In this document: positions 25,689 to 36,100 of the stretch, in pieces
Numbering within the stretch: the stretch's first letter is position 1
Layout: the number at the start of each line of letters is the position of its first letter
Assembly (NCBI RefSeq): GCF_000019965.1
Contig: NC_010571.1
Span: forward strand, 744,001-808,000
DNA: 64,000 nucleotides
Origin: Opitutus terrae PB90-1
GTDB taxonomy: Bacteria > Verrucomicrobiota > Verrucomicrobiia > Opitutales > Opitutaceae
Direction: 5' to 3'
Made by a program: the position numbers and the translations under genes
Notes under the pieces: model-generated
Seen by the model: only the letters and a program-made list of their open reading frames with translations
Told to the model about the DNA's origin: nothing
The model's database searches: none

Positions 25689-27332
25689 ATGGCTACGCCT
25701 TCTTTTGTTTACCAAGACCCTCTTCCCCTCGGCACGGACGAGACCGAATACCGGCTGCTCTCGAAGGAGGGCGTGAGCACCGCGATGTTCGAAGGCAAGG
25801 AGATGCTCAAGGTCGCGCCGGAAGCACTCGCCTTTCTGGCCCAGCAGGCGTTTCACGACTGCTCGTTCATGCTTCGGCCGAAGCATCTGCAGCAAGTCGC
25901 GGCCATCCTCGACGACCCGACCGCATCGGCCAACGACCGTTATGTGGCGCTGACAATGTTGAAGAACGCCGAGATCTCAGCCGAAGGCATCCTGCCGTTT
26001 TGCCAGGACACCGGCACGGCCAACATCGTCGCCAAGAAGGGCCAGCAAGTCTGGACCGGAGCCAACGACGCCGAGTGGCTCAGCCGCGGCGTCTACGAGT
26101 GTTACACCAAGGAAAACCTGCGTTACTCGCAGACCGTGGCGCTCGACCTGTGGAAGGAGACCAACACGGGCACCAACCTCCCCGCCCAGATCGACATCGG
26201 CGCGACAGAGGGCGCGAAATACGAATTCCTCTTCGTGGCCAAAGGCGGCGGCTCGGCAAACAAGACCTTCCTGTTCCAGGAAACCAAGGCGCTGCTCAAC
26301 CCGAAGAGTTTTGAGAAATTCGTCACCAACAAGCTCGCCTACCTCGGCACCGCCGCCTGCCCGCCGTATCACCTCGTGTTCGTGATCGGCGGCACGAGTG
26401 CCGAAGCGTGCCTGAAAACGGTGAAGCTCGCGTCGGCCAAGTATCTCGACGCGCTGCCGACGACTGGCAACGAGCACGGCCGCGCTTTCCGCGATCTCGC
26501 GATGGAGGCGAGGATTCTGGAGCTCGCACAGCAAAGCGGGATCGGCGCGCAGTTCGGTGGCAAGTATTTCGCGCTCGATGTCCGCGTCGTTCGGCTGCCG
26601 CGCCACGGCGCCAGCTGCCCGGTCGGCGTCGGCGTGTCCTGCAGCGCCGACCGCAACATCAAGGCGAAGATCACGAAGGACGGCATCTTCCTCGAGAAGA
26701 TGGAAGCGAACCCCGGCCGGTTTATCCCGGCGGCGCACCGCACGCTGAAGGATGACAACGTCGTGCGCATCGATTTGCGCCAGCCGATGGAGCAGATTCG
26801 TGCCGAGCTCTCGAAGCTGCAGGTCACGACGCGCGTGCTGCTCAACGGACCGCTCGTCGTCGCCCGCGACATCGCGCACGCCAAATTGAAGGAGCGCGTC
26901 GATGCCGGCCAGGGCCTGCCGCAGTATTTTAAGGATCATCCCGTTTACTACGCCGGCCCGGCGAAGACGCCCCAAGGGTACGCGTCCGGGTCATTCGGTC
27001 CGACGACCGCGGGCCGGATGGACAGCTACGTTGATCTGTTCCAATCGCTCGGCGGTTCGATGGTGATGGTCGCAAAAGGCAACCGCAGCCCACAGGTCAC
27101 CGCCGCGTGCAAGAAGCATGGCGGGTTCTACCTCGGCAGCATCGGCGGTCCGGCCGCGATCCTCGCGAAGGAAAACATCACCAAGGTCGAGACGCTCGAG
27201 TATCCCGAGCTCGGGATGGAAGCGATCTGGAAGATCGAGGTGAAGGACTTCCCCGCGTTCATCCTCGTCGATGACAAGGGGAACGACTTCTTCGTAAACG
27301 GTTGCGGCGCTTGCACGCCGGCGAAGAAATAA
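25689..27332 (+). CDS. Class I fumarate hydratase (4Fe-4S, FumA/FumB type)
   Basis: 547 residues, the single-chain form with alpha and beta domains fused, as in E. coli FumA/B. The iron-sulfur cysteines are at residue 105 (ILPFCQDTG), in GTAACPPYH and in [18 protein letters not shown]. The C-terminal beta domain has [60 protein letters not shown] and [12 protein letters not shown]. It catalyses the reversible hydration of fumarate to malate in the TCA cycle or its reductive branch. These enzymes are oxygen-sensitive. A class II fumarase lies 2 kb downstream on the other strand. No signal peptide, cytosolic. Confidence 0.95.
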   Translation: MATPSFVYQDPLPLGTDETEYRLLSKEGVSTAMFEGKEMLKVAPEALAFLAQQAFHDCSFMLRPKHLQQVAAILDDPTASANDRYVALTMLKNAEISAEGILPFCQDTGTANIVAKKGQQVWTGANDAEWLSRGVYECYTKENLRYSQTVALDLWKETNTGTNLPAQIDIGATEGAKYEFLFVAKGGGSANKTFLFQETKALLNPKSFEKFVTNKLAYLGTAACPPYHLVFVIGGTSAEACLKTVKLASAKYLDALPTTGNEHGRAFRDLAMEARILELAQQSGIGAQFGGKYFALDVRVVRLPRHGASCPVGVGVSCSADRNIKAKITKDGIFLEKMEANPGRFIPAAHRTLKDDNVVRIDLRQPMEQIRAELSKLQVTTRVLLNGPLVVARDIAHAKLKERVDAGQGLPQYFKDHPVYYAGPAKTPQGYASGSFGPTTAGRMDSYVDLFQSLGGSMVMVAKGNRSPQVTAACKKHGGFYLGSIGGPAAILAKENITKVETLEYPELGMEAIWKIEVKDFPAFILVDDKGNDFFVNGCGACTPAKK

Positions 27333-27345
27333 CGTGGCCTTGTAG

Positions 27346-27367
27346 GGCGGGGTCGCCCGACCCCGCC
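27346..27367. terminator. GC-rich perfect hairpin after the class I fumarase
   Basis: GGCGGGGTCG / CGACCCCGCC, 10-bp arms separated by CC. No T-run. It could help termination between the convergent fumarase and yjbQ-like genes, or belong to a dispersed intergenic repeat. Confidence 0.45.
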
Positions 27368-27476
27368 GCTGCTGGCGATATCGTGGCGCGTCAGCCTGAC
27401 TCCGTGTAACCCAACCGGCACGCAGAGGTCGCCCGCGCCACGAGGTCCGGCGGGGGCAGGAGGCCGCGCCCTATAT

Positions 27477-27896
27477 TCACTCGCCGACCACGGTCACGAT
27501 CAGATGTCGTGAATGCGCCGCGCGGCGGTGCTCCCATAAAAAGAGGCCCTGCCAAGTGCCGAGCAGAAGCCGGCCGTCGGCGAACGGCACCGTTTCGTTC
27601 GAGCGCGTCAGCACCATCTTGATGTGGCTGGGCATGTCATCCGGTCCCTCCAGCGTGTGCTCGAAATGCGGATCGTTTTCCGGCACGAGCCGATTGAGCC
27701 AGTCCTCGAGATCGCGCCGCGCGGACGGATCCGCATTCTCCATCAAAACGAGCGAACAGCTCGTGTGCTGACAAAACACGGTGACGACGCCGCGGGTGAG
27801 CTTGCTGCGCGCAACTTCGCGCGCAACGGCCTCCGTGACTTCGTAGGTGCCCTGCCCGTTCGTGCGGATGGACAGCGTTGCTTGGTGAATCGGCAT
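27477..27896 (-). CDS. YjbQ/UPF0047-family protein (secondary thiamine-phosphate synthase type)
   Basis: 139 residues from the ATG at 27896. UPF0047 landmarks: VTVFCQHTSCSLVLMENADP with the metal/active-site Cys-x-His-Thr-Ser, then DLEDWLNRLVP, HTLEGPDDMPSHIKMVLTRSNETVPFADGRLLLGTWQGLFLWEHR. Length is typical. Members have been assigned a secondary thiamine-phosphate synthase activity, but the physiological role is not clear. The start was chosen because the extra N-terminal 43 residues of the open frame have no family resemblance. Confidence 0.9.
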   Translation of the reverse strand: MPIHQATLSIRTNGQGTYEVTEAVAREVARSKLTRGVVTVFCQHTSCSLVLMENADPSARRDLEDWLNRLVPENDPHFEHTLEGPDDMPSHIKMVLTRSNETVPFADGRLLLGTWQGLFLWEHRRAAHSRHLIVTVVGE

Positions 27897-28034
27897 AGTT
27901 GATCTACCGGACGGTGGCTGATCGGGAACGCAGCCTGACTGTAGGAGGGGTTTCCTGCCGCGATCAAACTTAGCCACGTCAGGCATCGCGGCGCAAAGCC
28001 GCTCCTGCAATGGCAGCAAACGCATTTCCGGAAG

Positions 28035-29444
28035 CTATCCGCCGCCTGCACCCGCGACTGTCGCATTCGGCTTGGTCATCGCGACCGGATCGAGCGCACG
28101 ATCCAATGCGGCCGGTTCCATGAGCTTTCGCTCGAGCACGATTTCGCGCAGAGTCCGGCCAGTCTTCAGCGCCTCTTTCGCGACGGCGGCCGCTTGATCG
28201 TAGCCGATGTGCGGATTCAGCGCCGTAACGAGCATGAGCGACCGGTCGACGAGTTCGCGGCAACGCACCACGTCCGCCTCGAGTCCGTCGACGCATTTTT
28301 CGGCAAACACGCGGGTCGCGTTTGCGAGGCAATGAATCGACTCGTGCAGACAGTGAGCCATCAGCGGCAGCGTGACGTTCAGCTCGAAATGTCCATCCCG
28401 CCCGCACAGGGTCACTGTCTGCATCAACCCGTGCGTGTAGAGGCACACCTGCACGAGCATCTCGCTCATCACCGGATTCACTTTGCCCGGCATGATCGAT
28501 GAACCCGGTTGCGTGGCCGGGAGGCGCAGTTCACCCAGCCCGGCGCGGGGACCGGAACCGAGCAACCGGATGTCGTTCGCGATCTTTGTCAGGCTCGCCG
28601 CGATCGTCGACAGCTGTCCGGCCACCGCCACGCAATCGTCGCGGGCACCCTGCGCCTCGAAATGGTTGGCGGCCTCGCGGAAATCGAGCCCCGTTTCCGC
28701 CGATAGGATCCGGCAGACACGGCCGGGAAATTCCGCATGACAGTTGATGCCCGTGCCGACGGCCGTGCCGCCCACTGCCAGCTCCGCGAGCATCGTGACC
28801 GCGAGTCGCGCGCGCTCCGCGGCTTTGCGCGCCTGCGCCGCGTAGCCCGAAAACTCCTGTCCGAGCGTCAGCGGCGTCGCATCCATCAGATGCGTTCGCC
28901 CAATCTTCACCACGCCCGCGAACTCCGTCGCCTTGCGCGCGAGCGCCGTGGCGAGCTGATCGAGCGCCGGCACCAGCTGGTGATGCACCGCGAGGGCCAC
29001 ACTCACGTGCAGCGTCGTCGGGATAATGTCGTTCGATGACTGGCCGAGGTTCACGTCATCGTTCGGGTGCAAAAGCTTCTTCGCGCCAATCGGCAATCCG
29101 GCCAACTGGCTGGCGCGGTTCGCGATCACCTCGTTCGCGTTCATGTTCGTCGACGTGGCTGAACCCGTTTGGAATACGTCGATCGGGAAATGCGCGTTGA
29201 GTTTGCCGTCCGCGATCTCGCGCGCCACCTGCTGGATCAAGGTGCTTTTCTCGCGCGGCAGCAGGCCGAGTTCCTCGTTCGCGCGCGCACACGCCAGCTT
29301 CACCACCCCCAGCCCGCGCACGAAGGCTTCCGGCAAGGGGCGGCCGCTCACCGGAAAGTTCAACACCGCTCGCTGCGTGGACGCGCCGTAGAGCGCGTCG
29401 TCCGGCACGGGCATTTCGCCCATGGAGTCTTTTTCGGTCCGCAT
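28035..29444 (-). CDS. fumC: Class II fumarate hydratase
   Basis: 469 residues. Fumarase/aspartase superfamily with the FumC-like set: MGEMPVPDDALYGASTQRAVLNFPVSG, TGSATSTNMNANEVIANRAS, HPNDDVNLGQSSNDIIPT, KIGRTHLMDATPLTLGQEFSGY, TAVGTGIN and the signature GSSIMPGKVNPVMSEM. It catalyses fumarate hydration without an Fe-S cluster and is oxygen-stable. TSTNMN (rather than TQSNMN) and the QPGSSIMPG context leave a small chance of an aspartase. It is on the strand opposite to the class I fumarase, separated by the yjbQ-like gene. Confidence 0.9.
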   Translation of the reverse strand: MRTEKDSMGEMPVPDDALYGASTQRAVLNFPVSGRPLPEAFVRGLGVVKLACARANEELGLLPREKSTLIQQVAREIADGKLNAHFPIDVFQTGSATSTNMNANEVIANRASQLAGLPIGAKKLLHPNDDVNLGQSSNDIIPTTLHVSVALAVHHQLVPALDQLATALARKATEFAGVVKIGRTHLMDATPLTLGQEFSGYAAQARKAAERARLAVTMLAELAVGGTAVGTGINCHAEFPGRVCRILSAETGLDFREAANHFEAQGARDDCVAVAGQLSTIAASLTKIANDIRLLGSGPRAGLGELRLPATQPGSSIMPGKVNPVMSEMLVQVCLYTHGLMQTVTLCGRDGHFELNVTLPLMAHCLHESIHCLANATRVFAEKCVDGLEADVVRCRELVDRSLMLVTALNPHIGYDQAAAVAKEALKTGRTLREIVLERKLMEPAALDRALDPVAMTKPNATVAGAGGG

Positions 29445-29475
29445 GGCTGCACCTTACGCAGCCCGGCCGGAAAGT

Positions 29476-29501
29476 AAAAAGCCCCGCGGAATTCGCGGGG
29501 C
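29476..29501 (-). terminator. Intrinsic terminator of the ECF sigma/membrane-protein operon
   Basis: On the minus strand, stem GCCCCGCG / CGCGGGGC with loop AATTC, followed by TTTTT. It ends the 30974-29530 transcript. Confidence 0.9.
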
Positions 29502-29529
29502 GAAGCCAACCGTCAGAGTGACGCGCGAA

Positions 29530-30342
29530 CTAGAACTTGATCGCGACGCGATCACCGCGCACGCCGATCCGGCTGATCGTGTCGTACAGCCGGTCTTCCG
29601 TCAGCCGTCGCACCACGCGATCGCTCGTGCCCACCTCGACCTCGCTGTAGCCGGCCGGCACGGGCAGGGCCGTCGCCAACAGGCGTGAGCGACGGGATTC
29701 GCCCGGCGGGCTGATCCGCGCCAGCGGATCACGCGGACGTTCCGTGGCGTCCACGTTGCTCATCACCGTGCCGAAAAGCTCATTCATGATCTGGGGATCC
29801 GCTTCCTCCGCCGCCGCCAGGTTCGCCGCGATGGCGCGGGCGGAAGGCGAAGGTTCCGCGATCATGGGACGTTCGCCCAGCAGCGCTATCGCGTGGGCCG
29901 CACGCCCGGGCGAAACCGGCGATTCCGGCAGCGTGATCTGATCCTCAGGCTCGATGCTCGCGATCTGTTCGGCAGTCGGCATCGGTGAGGCGAGCTCCGG
30001 CTCCGCCGGCGTGAGCTGGAGCGTCGTTTCAGGCAACGACTCCACCGCCACCGGCGCAGCATCGCCGACGAAGGTCGGCCGATCGGGCGCCGTCTGATAC
30101 TTGCTGAGGGTGAGAAAGGAAAGGGCAAGGATCGCCGCCGCCCCGGCCGGCAGCTGGTAGTGCGACATTCTTGCGCCGACCCGGATAAAAGGCGCCCACC
30201 ATGGGCGCGGCTCGATGATGGCGGCGAGCTGTTTCGCGCGCATCTCGCGGTCGAACTCCGCCCAGAATTCCGGCGGCGGGCGCTCGGCTCGTTTCACCCG
30301 CAGGAGATCTTCCAATGTCACCGTCTGCTTCTTCGATTTCAT
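29530..30342 (-). CDS. Single-TM protein encoded with ECF sigma factor (candidate anti-sigma factor)
   Basis: 270 residues. A charged cytoplasmic part (1-55, with LEDLLRVKRAERPPPEFWAEFDREMRAKQL) precedes one TM at about 64-80 (QLPAGAAAILALSFLTLSKY). A long Pro/Glu-rich outer part follows, then a C-terminal LYDTISRIGVRGDRVAIKF. The start ATG overlaps the sigma stop (ATGA), so the two are coupled. Position and topology suggest an anti-sigma factor. No zinc-binding HxxxCxxC anti-sigma motif exists, since the protein has no cysteine, and no known anti-sigma domain was recognised. Function is therefore inferred from context. Confidence 0.7.
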   Translation of the reverse strand: MKSKKQTVTLEDLLRVKRAERPPPEFWAEFDREMRAKQLAAIIEPRPWWAPFIRVGARMSHYQLPAGAAAILALSFLTLSKYQTAPDRPTFVGDAAPVAVESLPETTLQLTPAEPELASPMPTAEQIASIEPEDQITLPESPVSPGRAAHAIALLGERPMIAEPSPSARAIAANLAAAEEADPQIMNELFGTVMSNVDATERPRDPLARISPPGESRRSRLLATALPVPAGYSEVEVGTSDRVVRRLTEDRLYDTISRIGVRGDRVAIKF

Positions 30343-30974
30343 CTGCGGATATAGGACTGCAATTCTGACTGGAGCAGCTGCTTGGCGTAGTGCAGCCGGG
30401 AACGAACCGTGCCCACCGAGCAGTCCATCACTTCGGCGATCTCCTGATGGCTGAGGCCATCGATTTCGAAAAGCGTAATCACGGTTCTATGCTTGATAGA
30501 CAATTTCTGCATAGCCTCGTTCAATTTTTCCTGAAGCTCGTGGGCAAACGTCTCCCGGTCGGCTCCGGTGGCGTCCGTGAGCGCCGCCACGACCTCCTTC
30601 GCCACGTCGTCCTCCTCATCGATCTTTTCGAAGCTGAAAAAGGTCCGCAGTCGCTGCTTTCGCAGGTGCGTCAGCGTGGAGTTCACGGCAATCCGGTACA
30701 GCCAGGTGAAAAACGAGGATTGGCCCTGAAAACGGTTGATCGATTGGAACGCCTTGATGAAGGCGTCCTGGGTCAGATCCGCGGCGTCCTCACGATTGGA
30801 GGTGAGGTGATAGATCACCCCGTAGAGCCGCGCGCGATATTTGGTGACGAGCTGGTCGAACTGCGCCACTTCGCCCGCTTGCACCTGGCGCACGATCGCC
30901 AAATCAGAGTCCGCCTCGTGCTGGCGGTCGGGTGACGCCACGAGCGTCTTTCCGACTGATTTGACTGCGTCCAT
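30339..30974 (-). CDS. ECF-type RNA polymerase sigma factor (RpoE-like)
   Basis: 211 residues from the ATG at 30974; a TTG four codons upstream is less likely. Region 2 is clear: FDQLVTKYRARLYGVIYHLTSNREDAADLTQDAFIKAFQSINRFQG, then FFTWLYRIAVNSTLTHLRKQR. After an acidic linker comes region 4: LNEAMQKLSIKHRTVITLFEIDGLSHQEIAEVMDCSVGTVRSRLHYAKQLLQSEL. It directs core RNA polymerase to stress or envelope promoters. It is coupled to the downstream single-TM protein. The long acidic linker (EKIDEEDDVAKEVVAALTDATG) is normal for RpoE/SigW-like members. Confidence 0.92.
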   Translation of the reverse strand: MDAVKSVGKTLVASPDRQHEADSDLAIVRQVQAGEVAQFDQLVTKYRARLYGVIYHLTSNREDAADLTQDAFIKAFQSINRFQGQSSFFTWLYRIAVNSTLTHLRKQRLRTFFSFEKIDEEDDVAKEVVAALTDATGADRETFAHELQEKLNEAMQKLSIKHRTVITLFEIDGLSHQEIAEVMDCSVGTVRSRLHYAKQLLQSELQSYIRR

Positions 30975-31093
30975 GACGGTGGCCAACCAATCTCAACCGG
31001 TCTGACGGCGCAAATCGAAATTGCTGGGGCCGGCTTGGTTTACAGAGCAATGACGCAAAAATCCCGCCGACGCGTGAGCGCCACCACGATTTC

Positions 31094-32119
31094 CTAGCGC
31101 GGTTCCAAGGCCGTCACCTGCGCGCGGAGCACATCGCAAAGCGACAGCAGCAGCGGCGTCGGCGCCTCGTTGGGCCACTCCTGCACCGCTTCGGTGGCGA
31201 CAGCCAGTTCTGATTGCACCGCCTCGGCCACCACCCCAAACACGCCCAACTCGTTCATCTGCTGCAAGCGGGTCGCAAGGTCAGGGGAACGCTGGCCGCG
31301 GATTTCGGCGGCGAGATCAGCCTGATCCGTAGCGGACAGCCGCTCGGAGAGGGCGATCAGCGGCAGGGTGAGTTTTCCGCTGGCGAGGTCGGTGCCGAGC
31401 GTCTTGCCGATCTTCGCCTCCTGGCCGAAGTAGTCGGCCAAGTCGTCGTAGATCTGGTAGGCGACGCCCAGATGCTCGCCGAATCGGGAGACTGCTTCCA
31501 CATATCCGGGCGCCGAACCGGCGAGCCGGGCTCCGAGAAAGCATGAGACGCGGAACAGCTCAGCGGTTTTCAAATCGATGATCCGGAAATAGTCGGCCCG
31601 GCTCACGTTGGTCGTTCCCCGACGCAGCGTCTGCACGATCTCGCCCGAAACGACGCGGCGCGTCGATTCAGAGACTGCTGCACACACCTCCGTGGTGGGA
31701 AACTGTGCCGCCAAATGCAGCGCGTGCGCGAAAAGCGCGTCGCCCAGCAGCACGGCGCCCGCGGCGCCAAACTCCCGCGCGGCCGTGCGCCGGTTTCGCC
31801 GCACCTCGGCTCCGTCCATGATGTCGTCATGTACCAGCGTGGCGAGGTGCACCAACTCGACTACGGCCGCGACGCGGACGAGATCGGGAGCCACCATGCC
31901 GTTGCCGCGCCAGCCGCCGAGAAATACCAGTGCCGGCCGGATGCGCTTGCCGGAGGTATCGATGCAATAATCCGCCATGCTCCGAATCTCCGGTTCGAAC
32001 GCGGAGATCTGCCCGGCCAGAAACGTATCCAATGCCGCCATGTGCGGCTTCAGCAGCGCGAACACGCTCGCGAAAGCTTGGGCTACGGAAGCCGTTTCAG
32101 CGGGGCGAATGGCAGTCAT
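31094..32119 (-). CDS. Polyprenyl diphosphate synthase (long-chain trans-prenyltransferase)
   Basis: 341 residues. Isoprenyl synthase motifs in order: GKRIRPALVFLGG for substrate binding, first Asp-rich motif HDDIMD within LVHLATLVHDDIMDGAEVRR, GDALFAHAL, KTAELFRVSCFLGA, and second Asp-rich motif in YQIYDDLADYFGQEAKIGKTLGTDLASGKLTLPLI. It condenses isopentenyl diphosphate units onto an allylic primer for quinone side chains. The residues before the first motif are small (LVHLAT), consistent with a long-chain (octa- or nona-prenyl, IspB-like) product, but length cannot be fixed by reading. Confidence 0.92.
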   Translation of the reverse strand: MTAIRPAETASVAQAFASVFALLKPHMAALDTFLAGQISAFEPEIRSMADYCIDTSGKRIRPALVFLGGWRGNGMVAPDLVRVAAVVELVHLATLVHDDIMDGAEVRRNRRTAAREFGAAGAVLLGDALFAHALHLAAQFPTTEVCAAVSESTRRVVSGEIVQTLRRGTTNVSRADYFRIIDLKTAELFRVSCFLGARLAGSAPGYVEAVSRFGEHLGVAYQIYDDLADYFGQEAKIGKTLGTDLASGKLTLPLIALSERLSATDQADLAAEIRGQRSPDLATRLQQMNELGVFGVVAEAVQSELAVATEAVQEWPNEAPTPLLLSLCDVLRAQVTALEPR

Positions 32120-32466
32120 GAAGGACGGCAGGCTAGGTAATCCGCGGCATTTGGCTAATCCGAATATTCCATCACCGCTGGAAATAGGCTCATCTCAGTT
32201 TTCCGCCAACCCACGATCAAAGCGCGCGGGCCACGTAGCATGGGCAGCCTGCCCGCTGTAGCCTGCCAGGGCGAACGGAGGCCGCGTGTTGCCTAGGTCG
32301 GTAAAATGAGATGCGACCTCCAGCAAGGCTTGCACTCGCGCAAGTCGACGCACCGCCGCGCCCGCCGTTCGGTGAAATGCGGGCTTTGGTCCGGGGAGAA
32401 GGTCGTTTCGGCGTGACCAGCGGGCGGGGAACGCCGCAACCTCCTGCAGGTCAACCTTGCGCCGCC
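32120..32466. other. Divergent intergenic region, no gene seen
   Basis: 347 bp between the prenyl synthase and the CPBP protease gene. It contains a small inverted element GGGCAGCCTGCCC near 32249 and an AT-rich patch at 32140-32180 (TTTGGCTAATCCGAATATTCC) that may hold the minus-strand promoter. The open frame running into the CPBP gene is not supported as coding. Confidence 0.45.
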
Positions 32467-33078
32467 ATGACCGACCACCCGCTCCTGCTTCTGCTCCTGA
32501 TCGGCGCCGGCCTTTACATCGGGAAACTCTGGTTGGACGACGCTCGCGCCGCACGCGCCGGCCGGCCAAACCCGCGAGCGTTTCCCGGTGCCACGCCCAC
32601 CCAGCCCGCGGCCGTGCTCATTGCCGTGGGCGGCGTACTCGTGTTGTTGGCGGTCGAGACGGTCGGCGAGCACGTCCTCGGGCTTTCCGCCGAACAGTCG
32701 CACATCACGGGATTGTTTGCGTTCTACACCCTGGTCGCCGCGGTTTTTGAAGAAATCATCTTCCGCGGTTACATCGTGGTCGAGGGGCGCGGCCCGGGGT
32801 GGCGTTGGATCGGAGTGTTGGCGGCGTCGGTGGTGTTTGCGGCGCTGCATCCGTTTTTGTGGCGGTGGAACGAGGCTGGTTTCGCGTTCACGCTTACGGG
32901 CAAGGGCGCGTTCAGCACGAGCGTGGTTTTCGCCACGTCGCTCTGGCTTTATGTCGCGCGTTTCGCCTATTGGAATCCGACGCGCTCGCTCTGGCCCTGC
33001 ATCGCCGCGCACGCGGCCAAGAACGCCGGTGTGATCGCGATCAAGGCCGCCCAAGGCTTCGTCGTCGGCGCGTGGTGA
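32467..33078 (+). CDS. CPBP-family intramembrane metalloprotease/CAAX-like protein
   Basis: 203 residues from the ATG at 32467 (MTDHPLLLLLL). The four conserved motifs of CPBP (Abi) proteins are present: FEEIIFRGY (EExxxR) at about residue 97, a FAALHPFLW His, and a C-terminal AAHAAKNAG His/Asn. Multiple TM helices lie around them. Related proteins cleave prenylated or membrane peptides, or process bacteriocin-type substrates. The insertion HPFLWRWNEAGFAFTLTGKGAFSTS between the second and third motif is typical of larger members. No partner gene is evident. Confidence 0.83.
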   Translation: MTDHPLLLLLLIGAGLYIGKLWLDDARAARAGRPNPRAFPGATPTQPAAVLIAVGGVLVLLAVETVGEHVLGLSAEQSHITGLFAFYTLVAAVFEEIIFRGYIVVEGRGPGWRWIGVLAASVVFAALHPFLWRWNEAGFAFTLTGKGAFSTSVVFATSLWLYVARFAYWNPTRSLWPCIAAHAAKNAGVIAIKAAQGFVVGAW

Positions 33079-33157
33079 AGCGCGATGAGCGCCAGCGGTT
33101 CGGTACCGCTGGCGTTGCTCACAAATCGATCTCAGGGCCGACCGGTTCTCGCGCGGA

Positions 33158-36100
33158 CTAGTGATCCGGATTGACGACGACCTGAGCGGTCACATCGACG
33201 CCATCCTCCTCCAGCCGTGAGCGATCTCTTTGGGCCGAAAGTAGCACGCCGTGCGACGTCGTGCCGTCCACGAACTTCAGCTGGGCAATCCCGCTCACCT
33301 GAACCGGCTTGCCGTTGGCCTGCCACAAGTCACCACCCGTGATTCGCACGTCGTCGCCCGCGCCAAGCACCAGCATCGGCGAAGCCGATCCGGAAGCTGT
33401 GAGGTCGCCGACAAAAACCGGCCCTTCAAACTGCACGCCCGGAGCGCAGATGCCGGCGAAACCGGAAGACGCCACATAGTTGGCGTTCGCGGTCCGGACG
33501 CCTCCAAACCGGCCACTTGTGCTCACGATCGCGAGGTAGGCGAGGTCGGCCGTTCCGTCATACGCAACCCCGCTCTTGAACAGCGACTGGTTGGCTGCCG
33601 TGATCGTGCCGACCGTGAAGACGCTGACGTTCGTCGTTTCGTCAGCTCCCGTGATCACGATGCCGGCATGGCCTTTCATGTAGCGCACGTCGGCTTGATT
33701 GTAGGAGGTGTTCGTCGTCGGACCCGTGGCGTTCTCCAACGAGATTGACAGCCGACCCGCACCGGAAAACTCCACCTGCACGATGTCCTGGCTGAGATCC
33801 GCGTAGGAAATCCGCGTGATCTGTCCGGGATCGGCCGCGATGCTGGCGCTCGCCCCTTCCAGCAGAACTTGGTCGTAGACGCGACCTCCATAGGAAATGT
33901 CGGACTTAACTTCGCGCGCCATGCCCTGAATCTTCGTGGTGCTCGCCGGCTGCAGCGAGGAGGAAGAGGCGGTGAAAGTGCCCCCGCTCGAGCCCGTCAA
34001 CGTGCCGGTGAACACACCCGTGGCGGGATCGATCCGGCCGGAAACACGATTCCCACTCATGGTGGAGAAGCTGAACGCTCCCGTGCTGTCGATCATTCCC
34101 GGCGTGCCGCCACCCGCATCCTGGAACGCGCCATCCGCAAACCGGATCGTGATGGATCCATCCTCGCCCACGATCGCGGCGACCGCGCTCGCATCCCGGC
34201 CGGTAAACCGTCCCGCGTAATAGCCGGCTGCTACCGGGTGTCCGCTCGGGAAGAAGCTGGTATCCGTCCCAATGAACATTACGCGACCGTTGTCCAACGT
34301 GCCGCTCACGCCGGTATCATTCAACCGGCCGGAGAGCACGGGCTGCCCGGCGTTGTCCAGCTGGAAGCCGCCGGCAATGTCCATCGGCACACTGGTGTAG
34401 AAATACGTCTTCGGCTGCGACGCCAGCGTCGAGTAGCCGATGAAGTTGGCCTCCGCCCCGGTTGCCGCCACGAACGCAAACTTCCCCGCCTCCCCGCCAC
34501 CTTGATACGTGCCGACCGCCACGGTGTCGGCAGCGGTGAGCGAAGCGGTGATCAGCAGCGGAGCCGAGGTAGCAACCGCGCCTGCATTGTCACTCGCGGT
34601 CGCCGCAATCCGATAAACGCCTTCCGCAGTCGGCGTCCACTGCACCTTGTAAGGCGGCTGGGTCGCCGATCCGACGGAAACGCCGTTCACGAAGAACTCC
34701 ACTCCGGCCACGATGCCATCCGCATCCGTCGCCGCGGCGACGAGCGTCGTCGCAACGCCCAGGCGCACGGTCGCGCCGTTCGCGGGCGCGGTGACGGTAG
34801 GCACCGGCGCTTGGTTGGCCAGCACGGATAGCGCCACCGCACTCGAGATGGTCGTGTTGCCGGCGTTGTCGACGGCTTCGGCCTGCAACGAGTAATAGCC
34901 GGCGACTGTCGGCCGGAAGCTTCCGATGTAAGGTGGCGCCGTCACCGTGCCGACCGAGATCCCGTTGGCGAGGAATCGCACCGTCGTGACGGTGCCGTCC
35001 AGATCTCCCGCGGTCGCCGCCAGGCTGACTGCCACACCGGCCGAAACGACTGTCGGACCGCGAGGCGAATCGAGGGTCACGATCGGCGCGGCGCCGTTCG
35101 TCACGGACACCGTCACGGGCGACGAGGCGGTTTGATTGCCCACTTCATCGATGGCGCGAGCCACGACCGTGTAGGTGCCGGGCGAAGCCGGCAGCCAATC
35201 CGCACTATAGGGATAGGTCGTATCCGCCGGCCCCAACGGCTTTCCGTTGATATAAAACTGCACGCTCGCGATCGCCGTGTCGTCGGTCGCGTTCGCTTGG
35301 ATCGTCGTGGGATTGTTCGCCGTCAACGGCGTCCCGGCCAGGGGCCGGGCGATGCTCACGGTCGGACCGCTCACGCTGGGATCCACGACGGTCACGATCA
35401 CCGGTGTGGTAGTGACGCTGTTGGCTTTGCTGTCAGCGGCCACGGCCGTGATCGAGTAGTTGCCCAAAGCGGTTGGCGTCCACGTAGCGCTGTAAGGATA
35501 GACTTGATCGGTGGAAAGCACGGTGTCGTTCACCACGAACTGCACCGAGGTGATGGTGCCGTCCGCGTCGGAGGCCGTCGCGGTGAAGGTCACCGGAGTG
35601 TTCACCGTGATGGTCTGACCGGAATACGGTTGCGTCAGCGTGATCACCGGCGGGATGCCGTCGGGCGGCGGCGGCGGCGGGCTGCCACCCTGCATCACCG
35701 TGACGCTGACCGGCTTTGAACTCTGGCTGAGTCCAGCGCTGTTCGTCGCGACTGCGGTGAAACTCGACGGGATCGGCACTCCGTCTTCGTCCATCCGGCG
35801 CGTGGGTTTGAACGAGACGGTATAGGTCGAGCCGTCGGCGGAGGTCGTGGCGCTGCCGACGAACGTGCCGGAATCGAAAAATTGGACGGACGTGATGGTG
35901 ACGGGGATCCCGCCTTCCACCGAGTTGCTGTCGGATGCGGCGGCTTTGAGCTGCGTGGTGATGCCCTCAAAGATCGTCCCGCCGTTACTGGGATAGATGA
36001 TTGTGACCGTCGGCGGCGCCGCGACCCGGACCCGCGTGGGGGGTGGAGTCGTCGATCCACTGTCATCCGCACGCGAGGCGATGACGTTGTTTTTGTCGTC

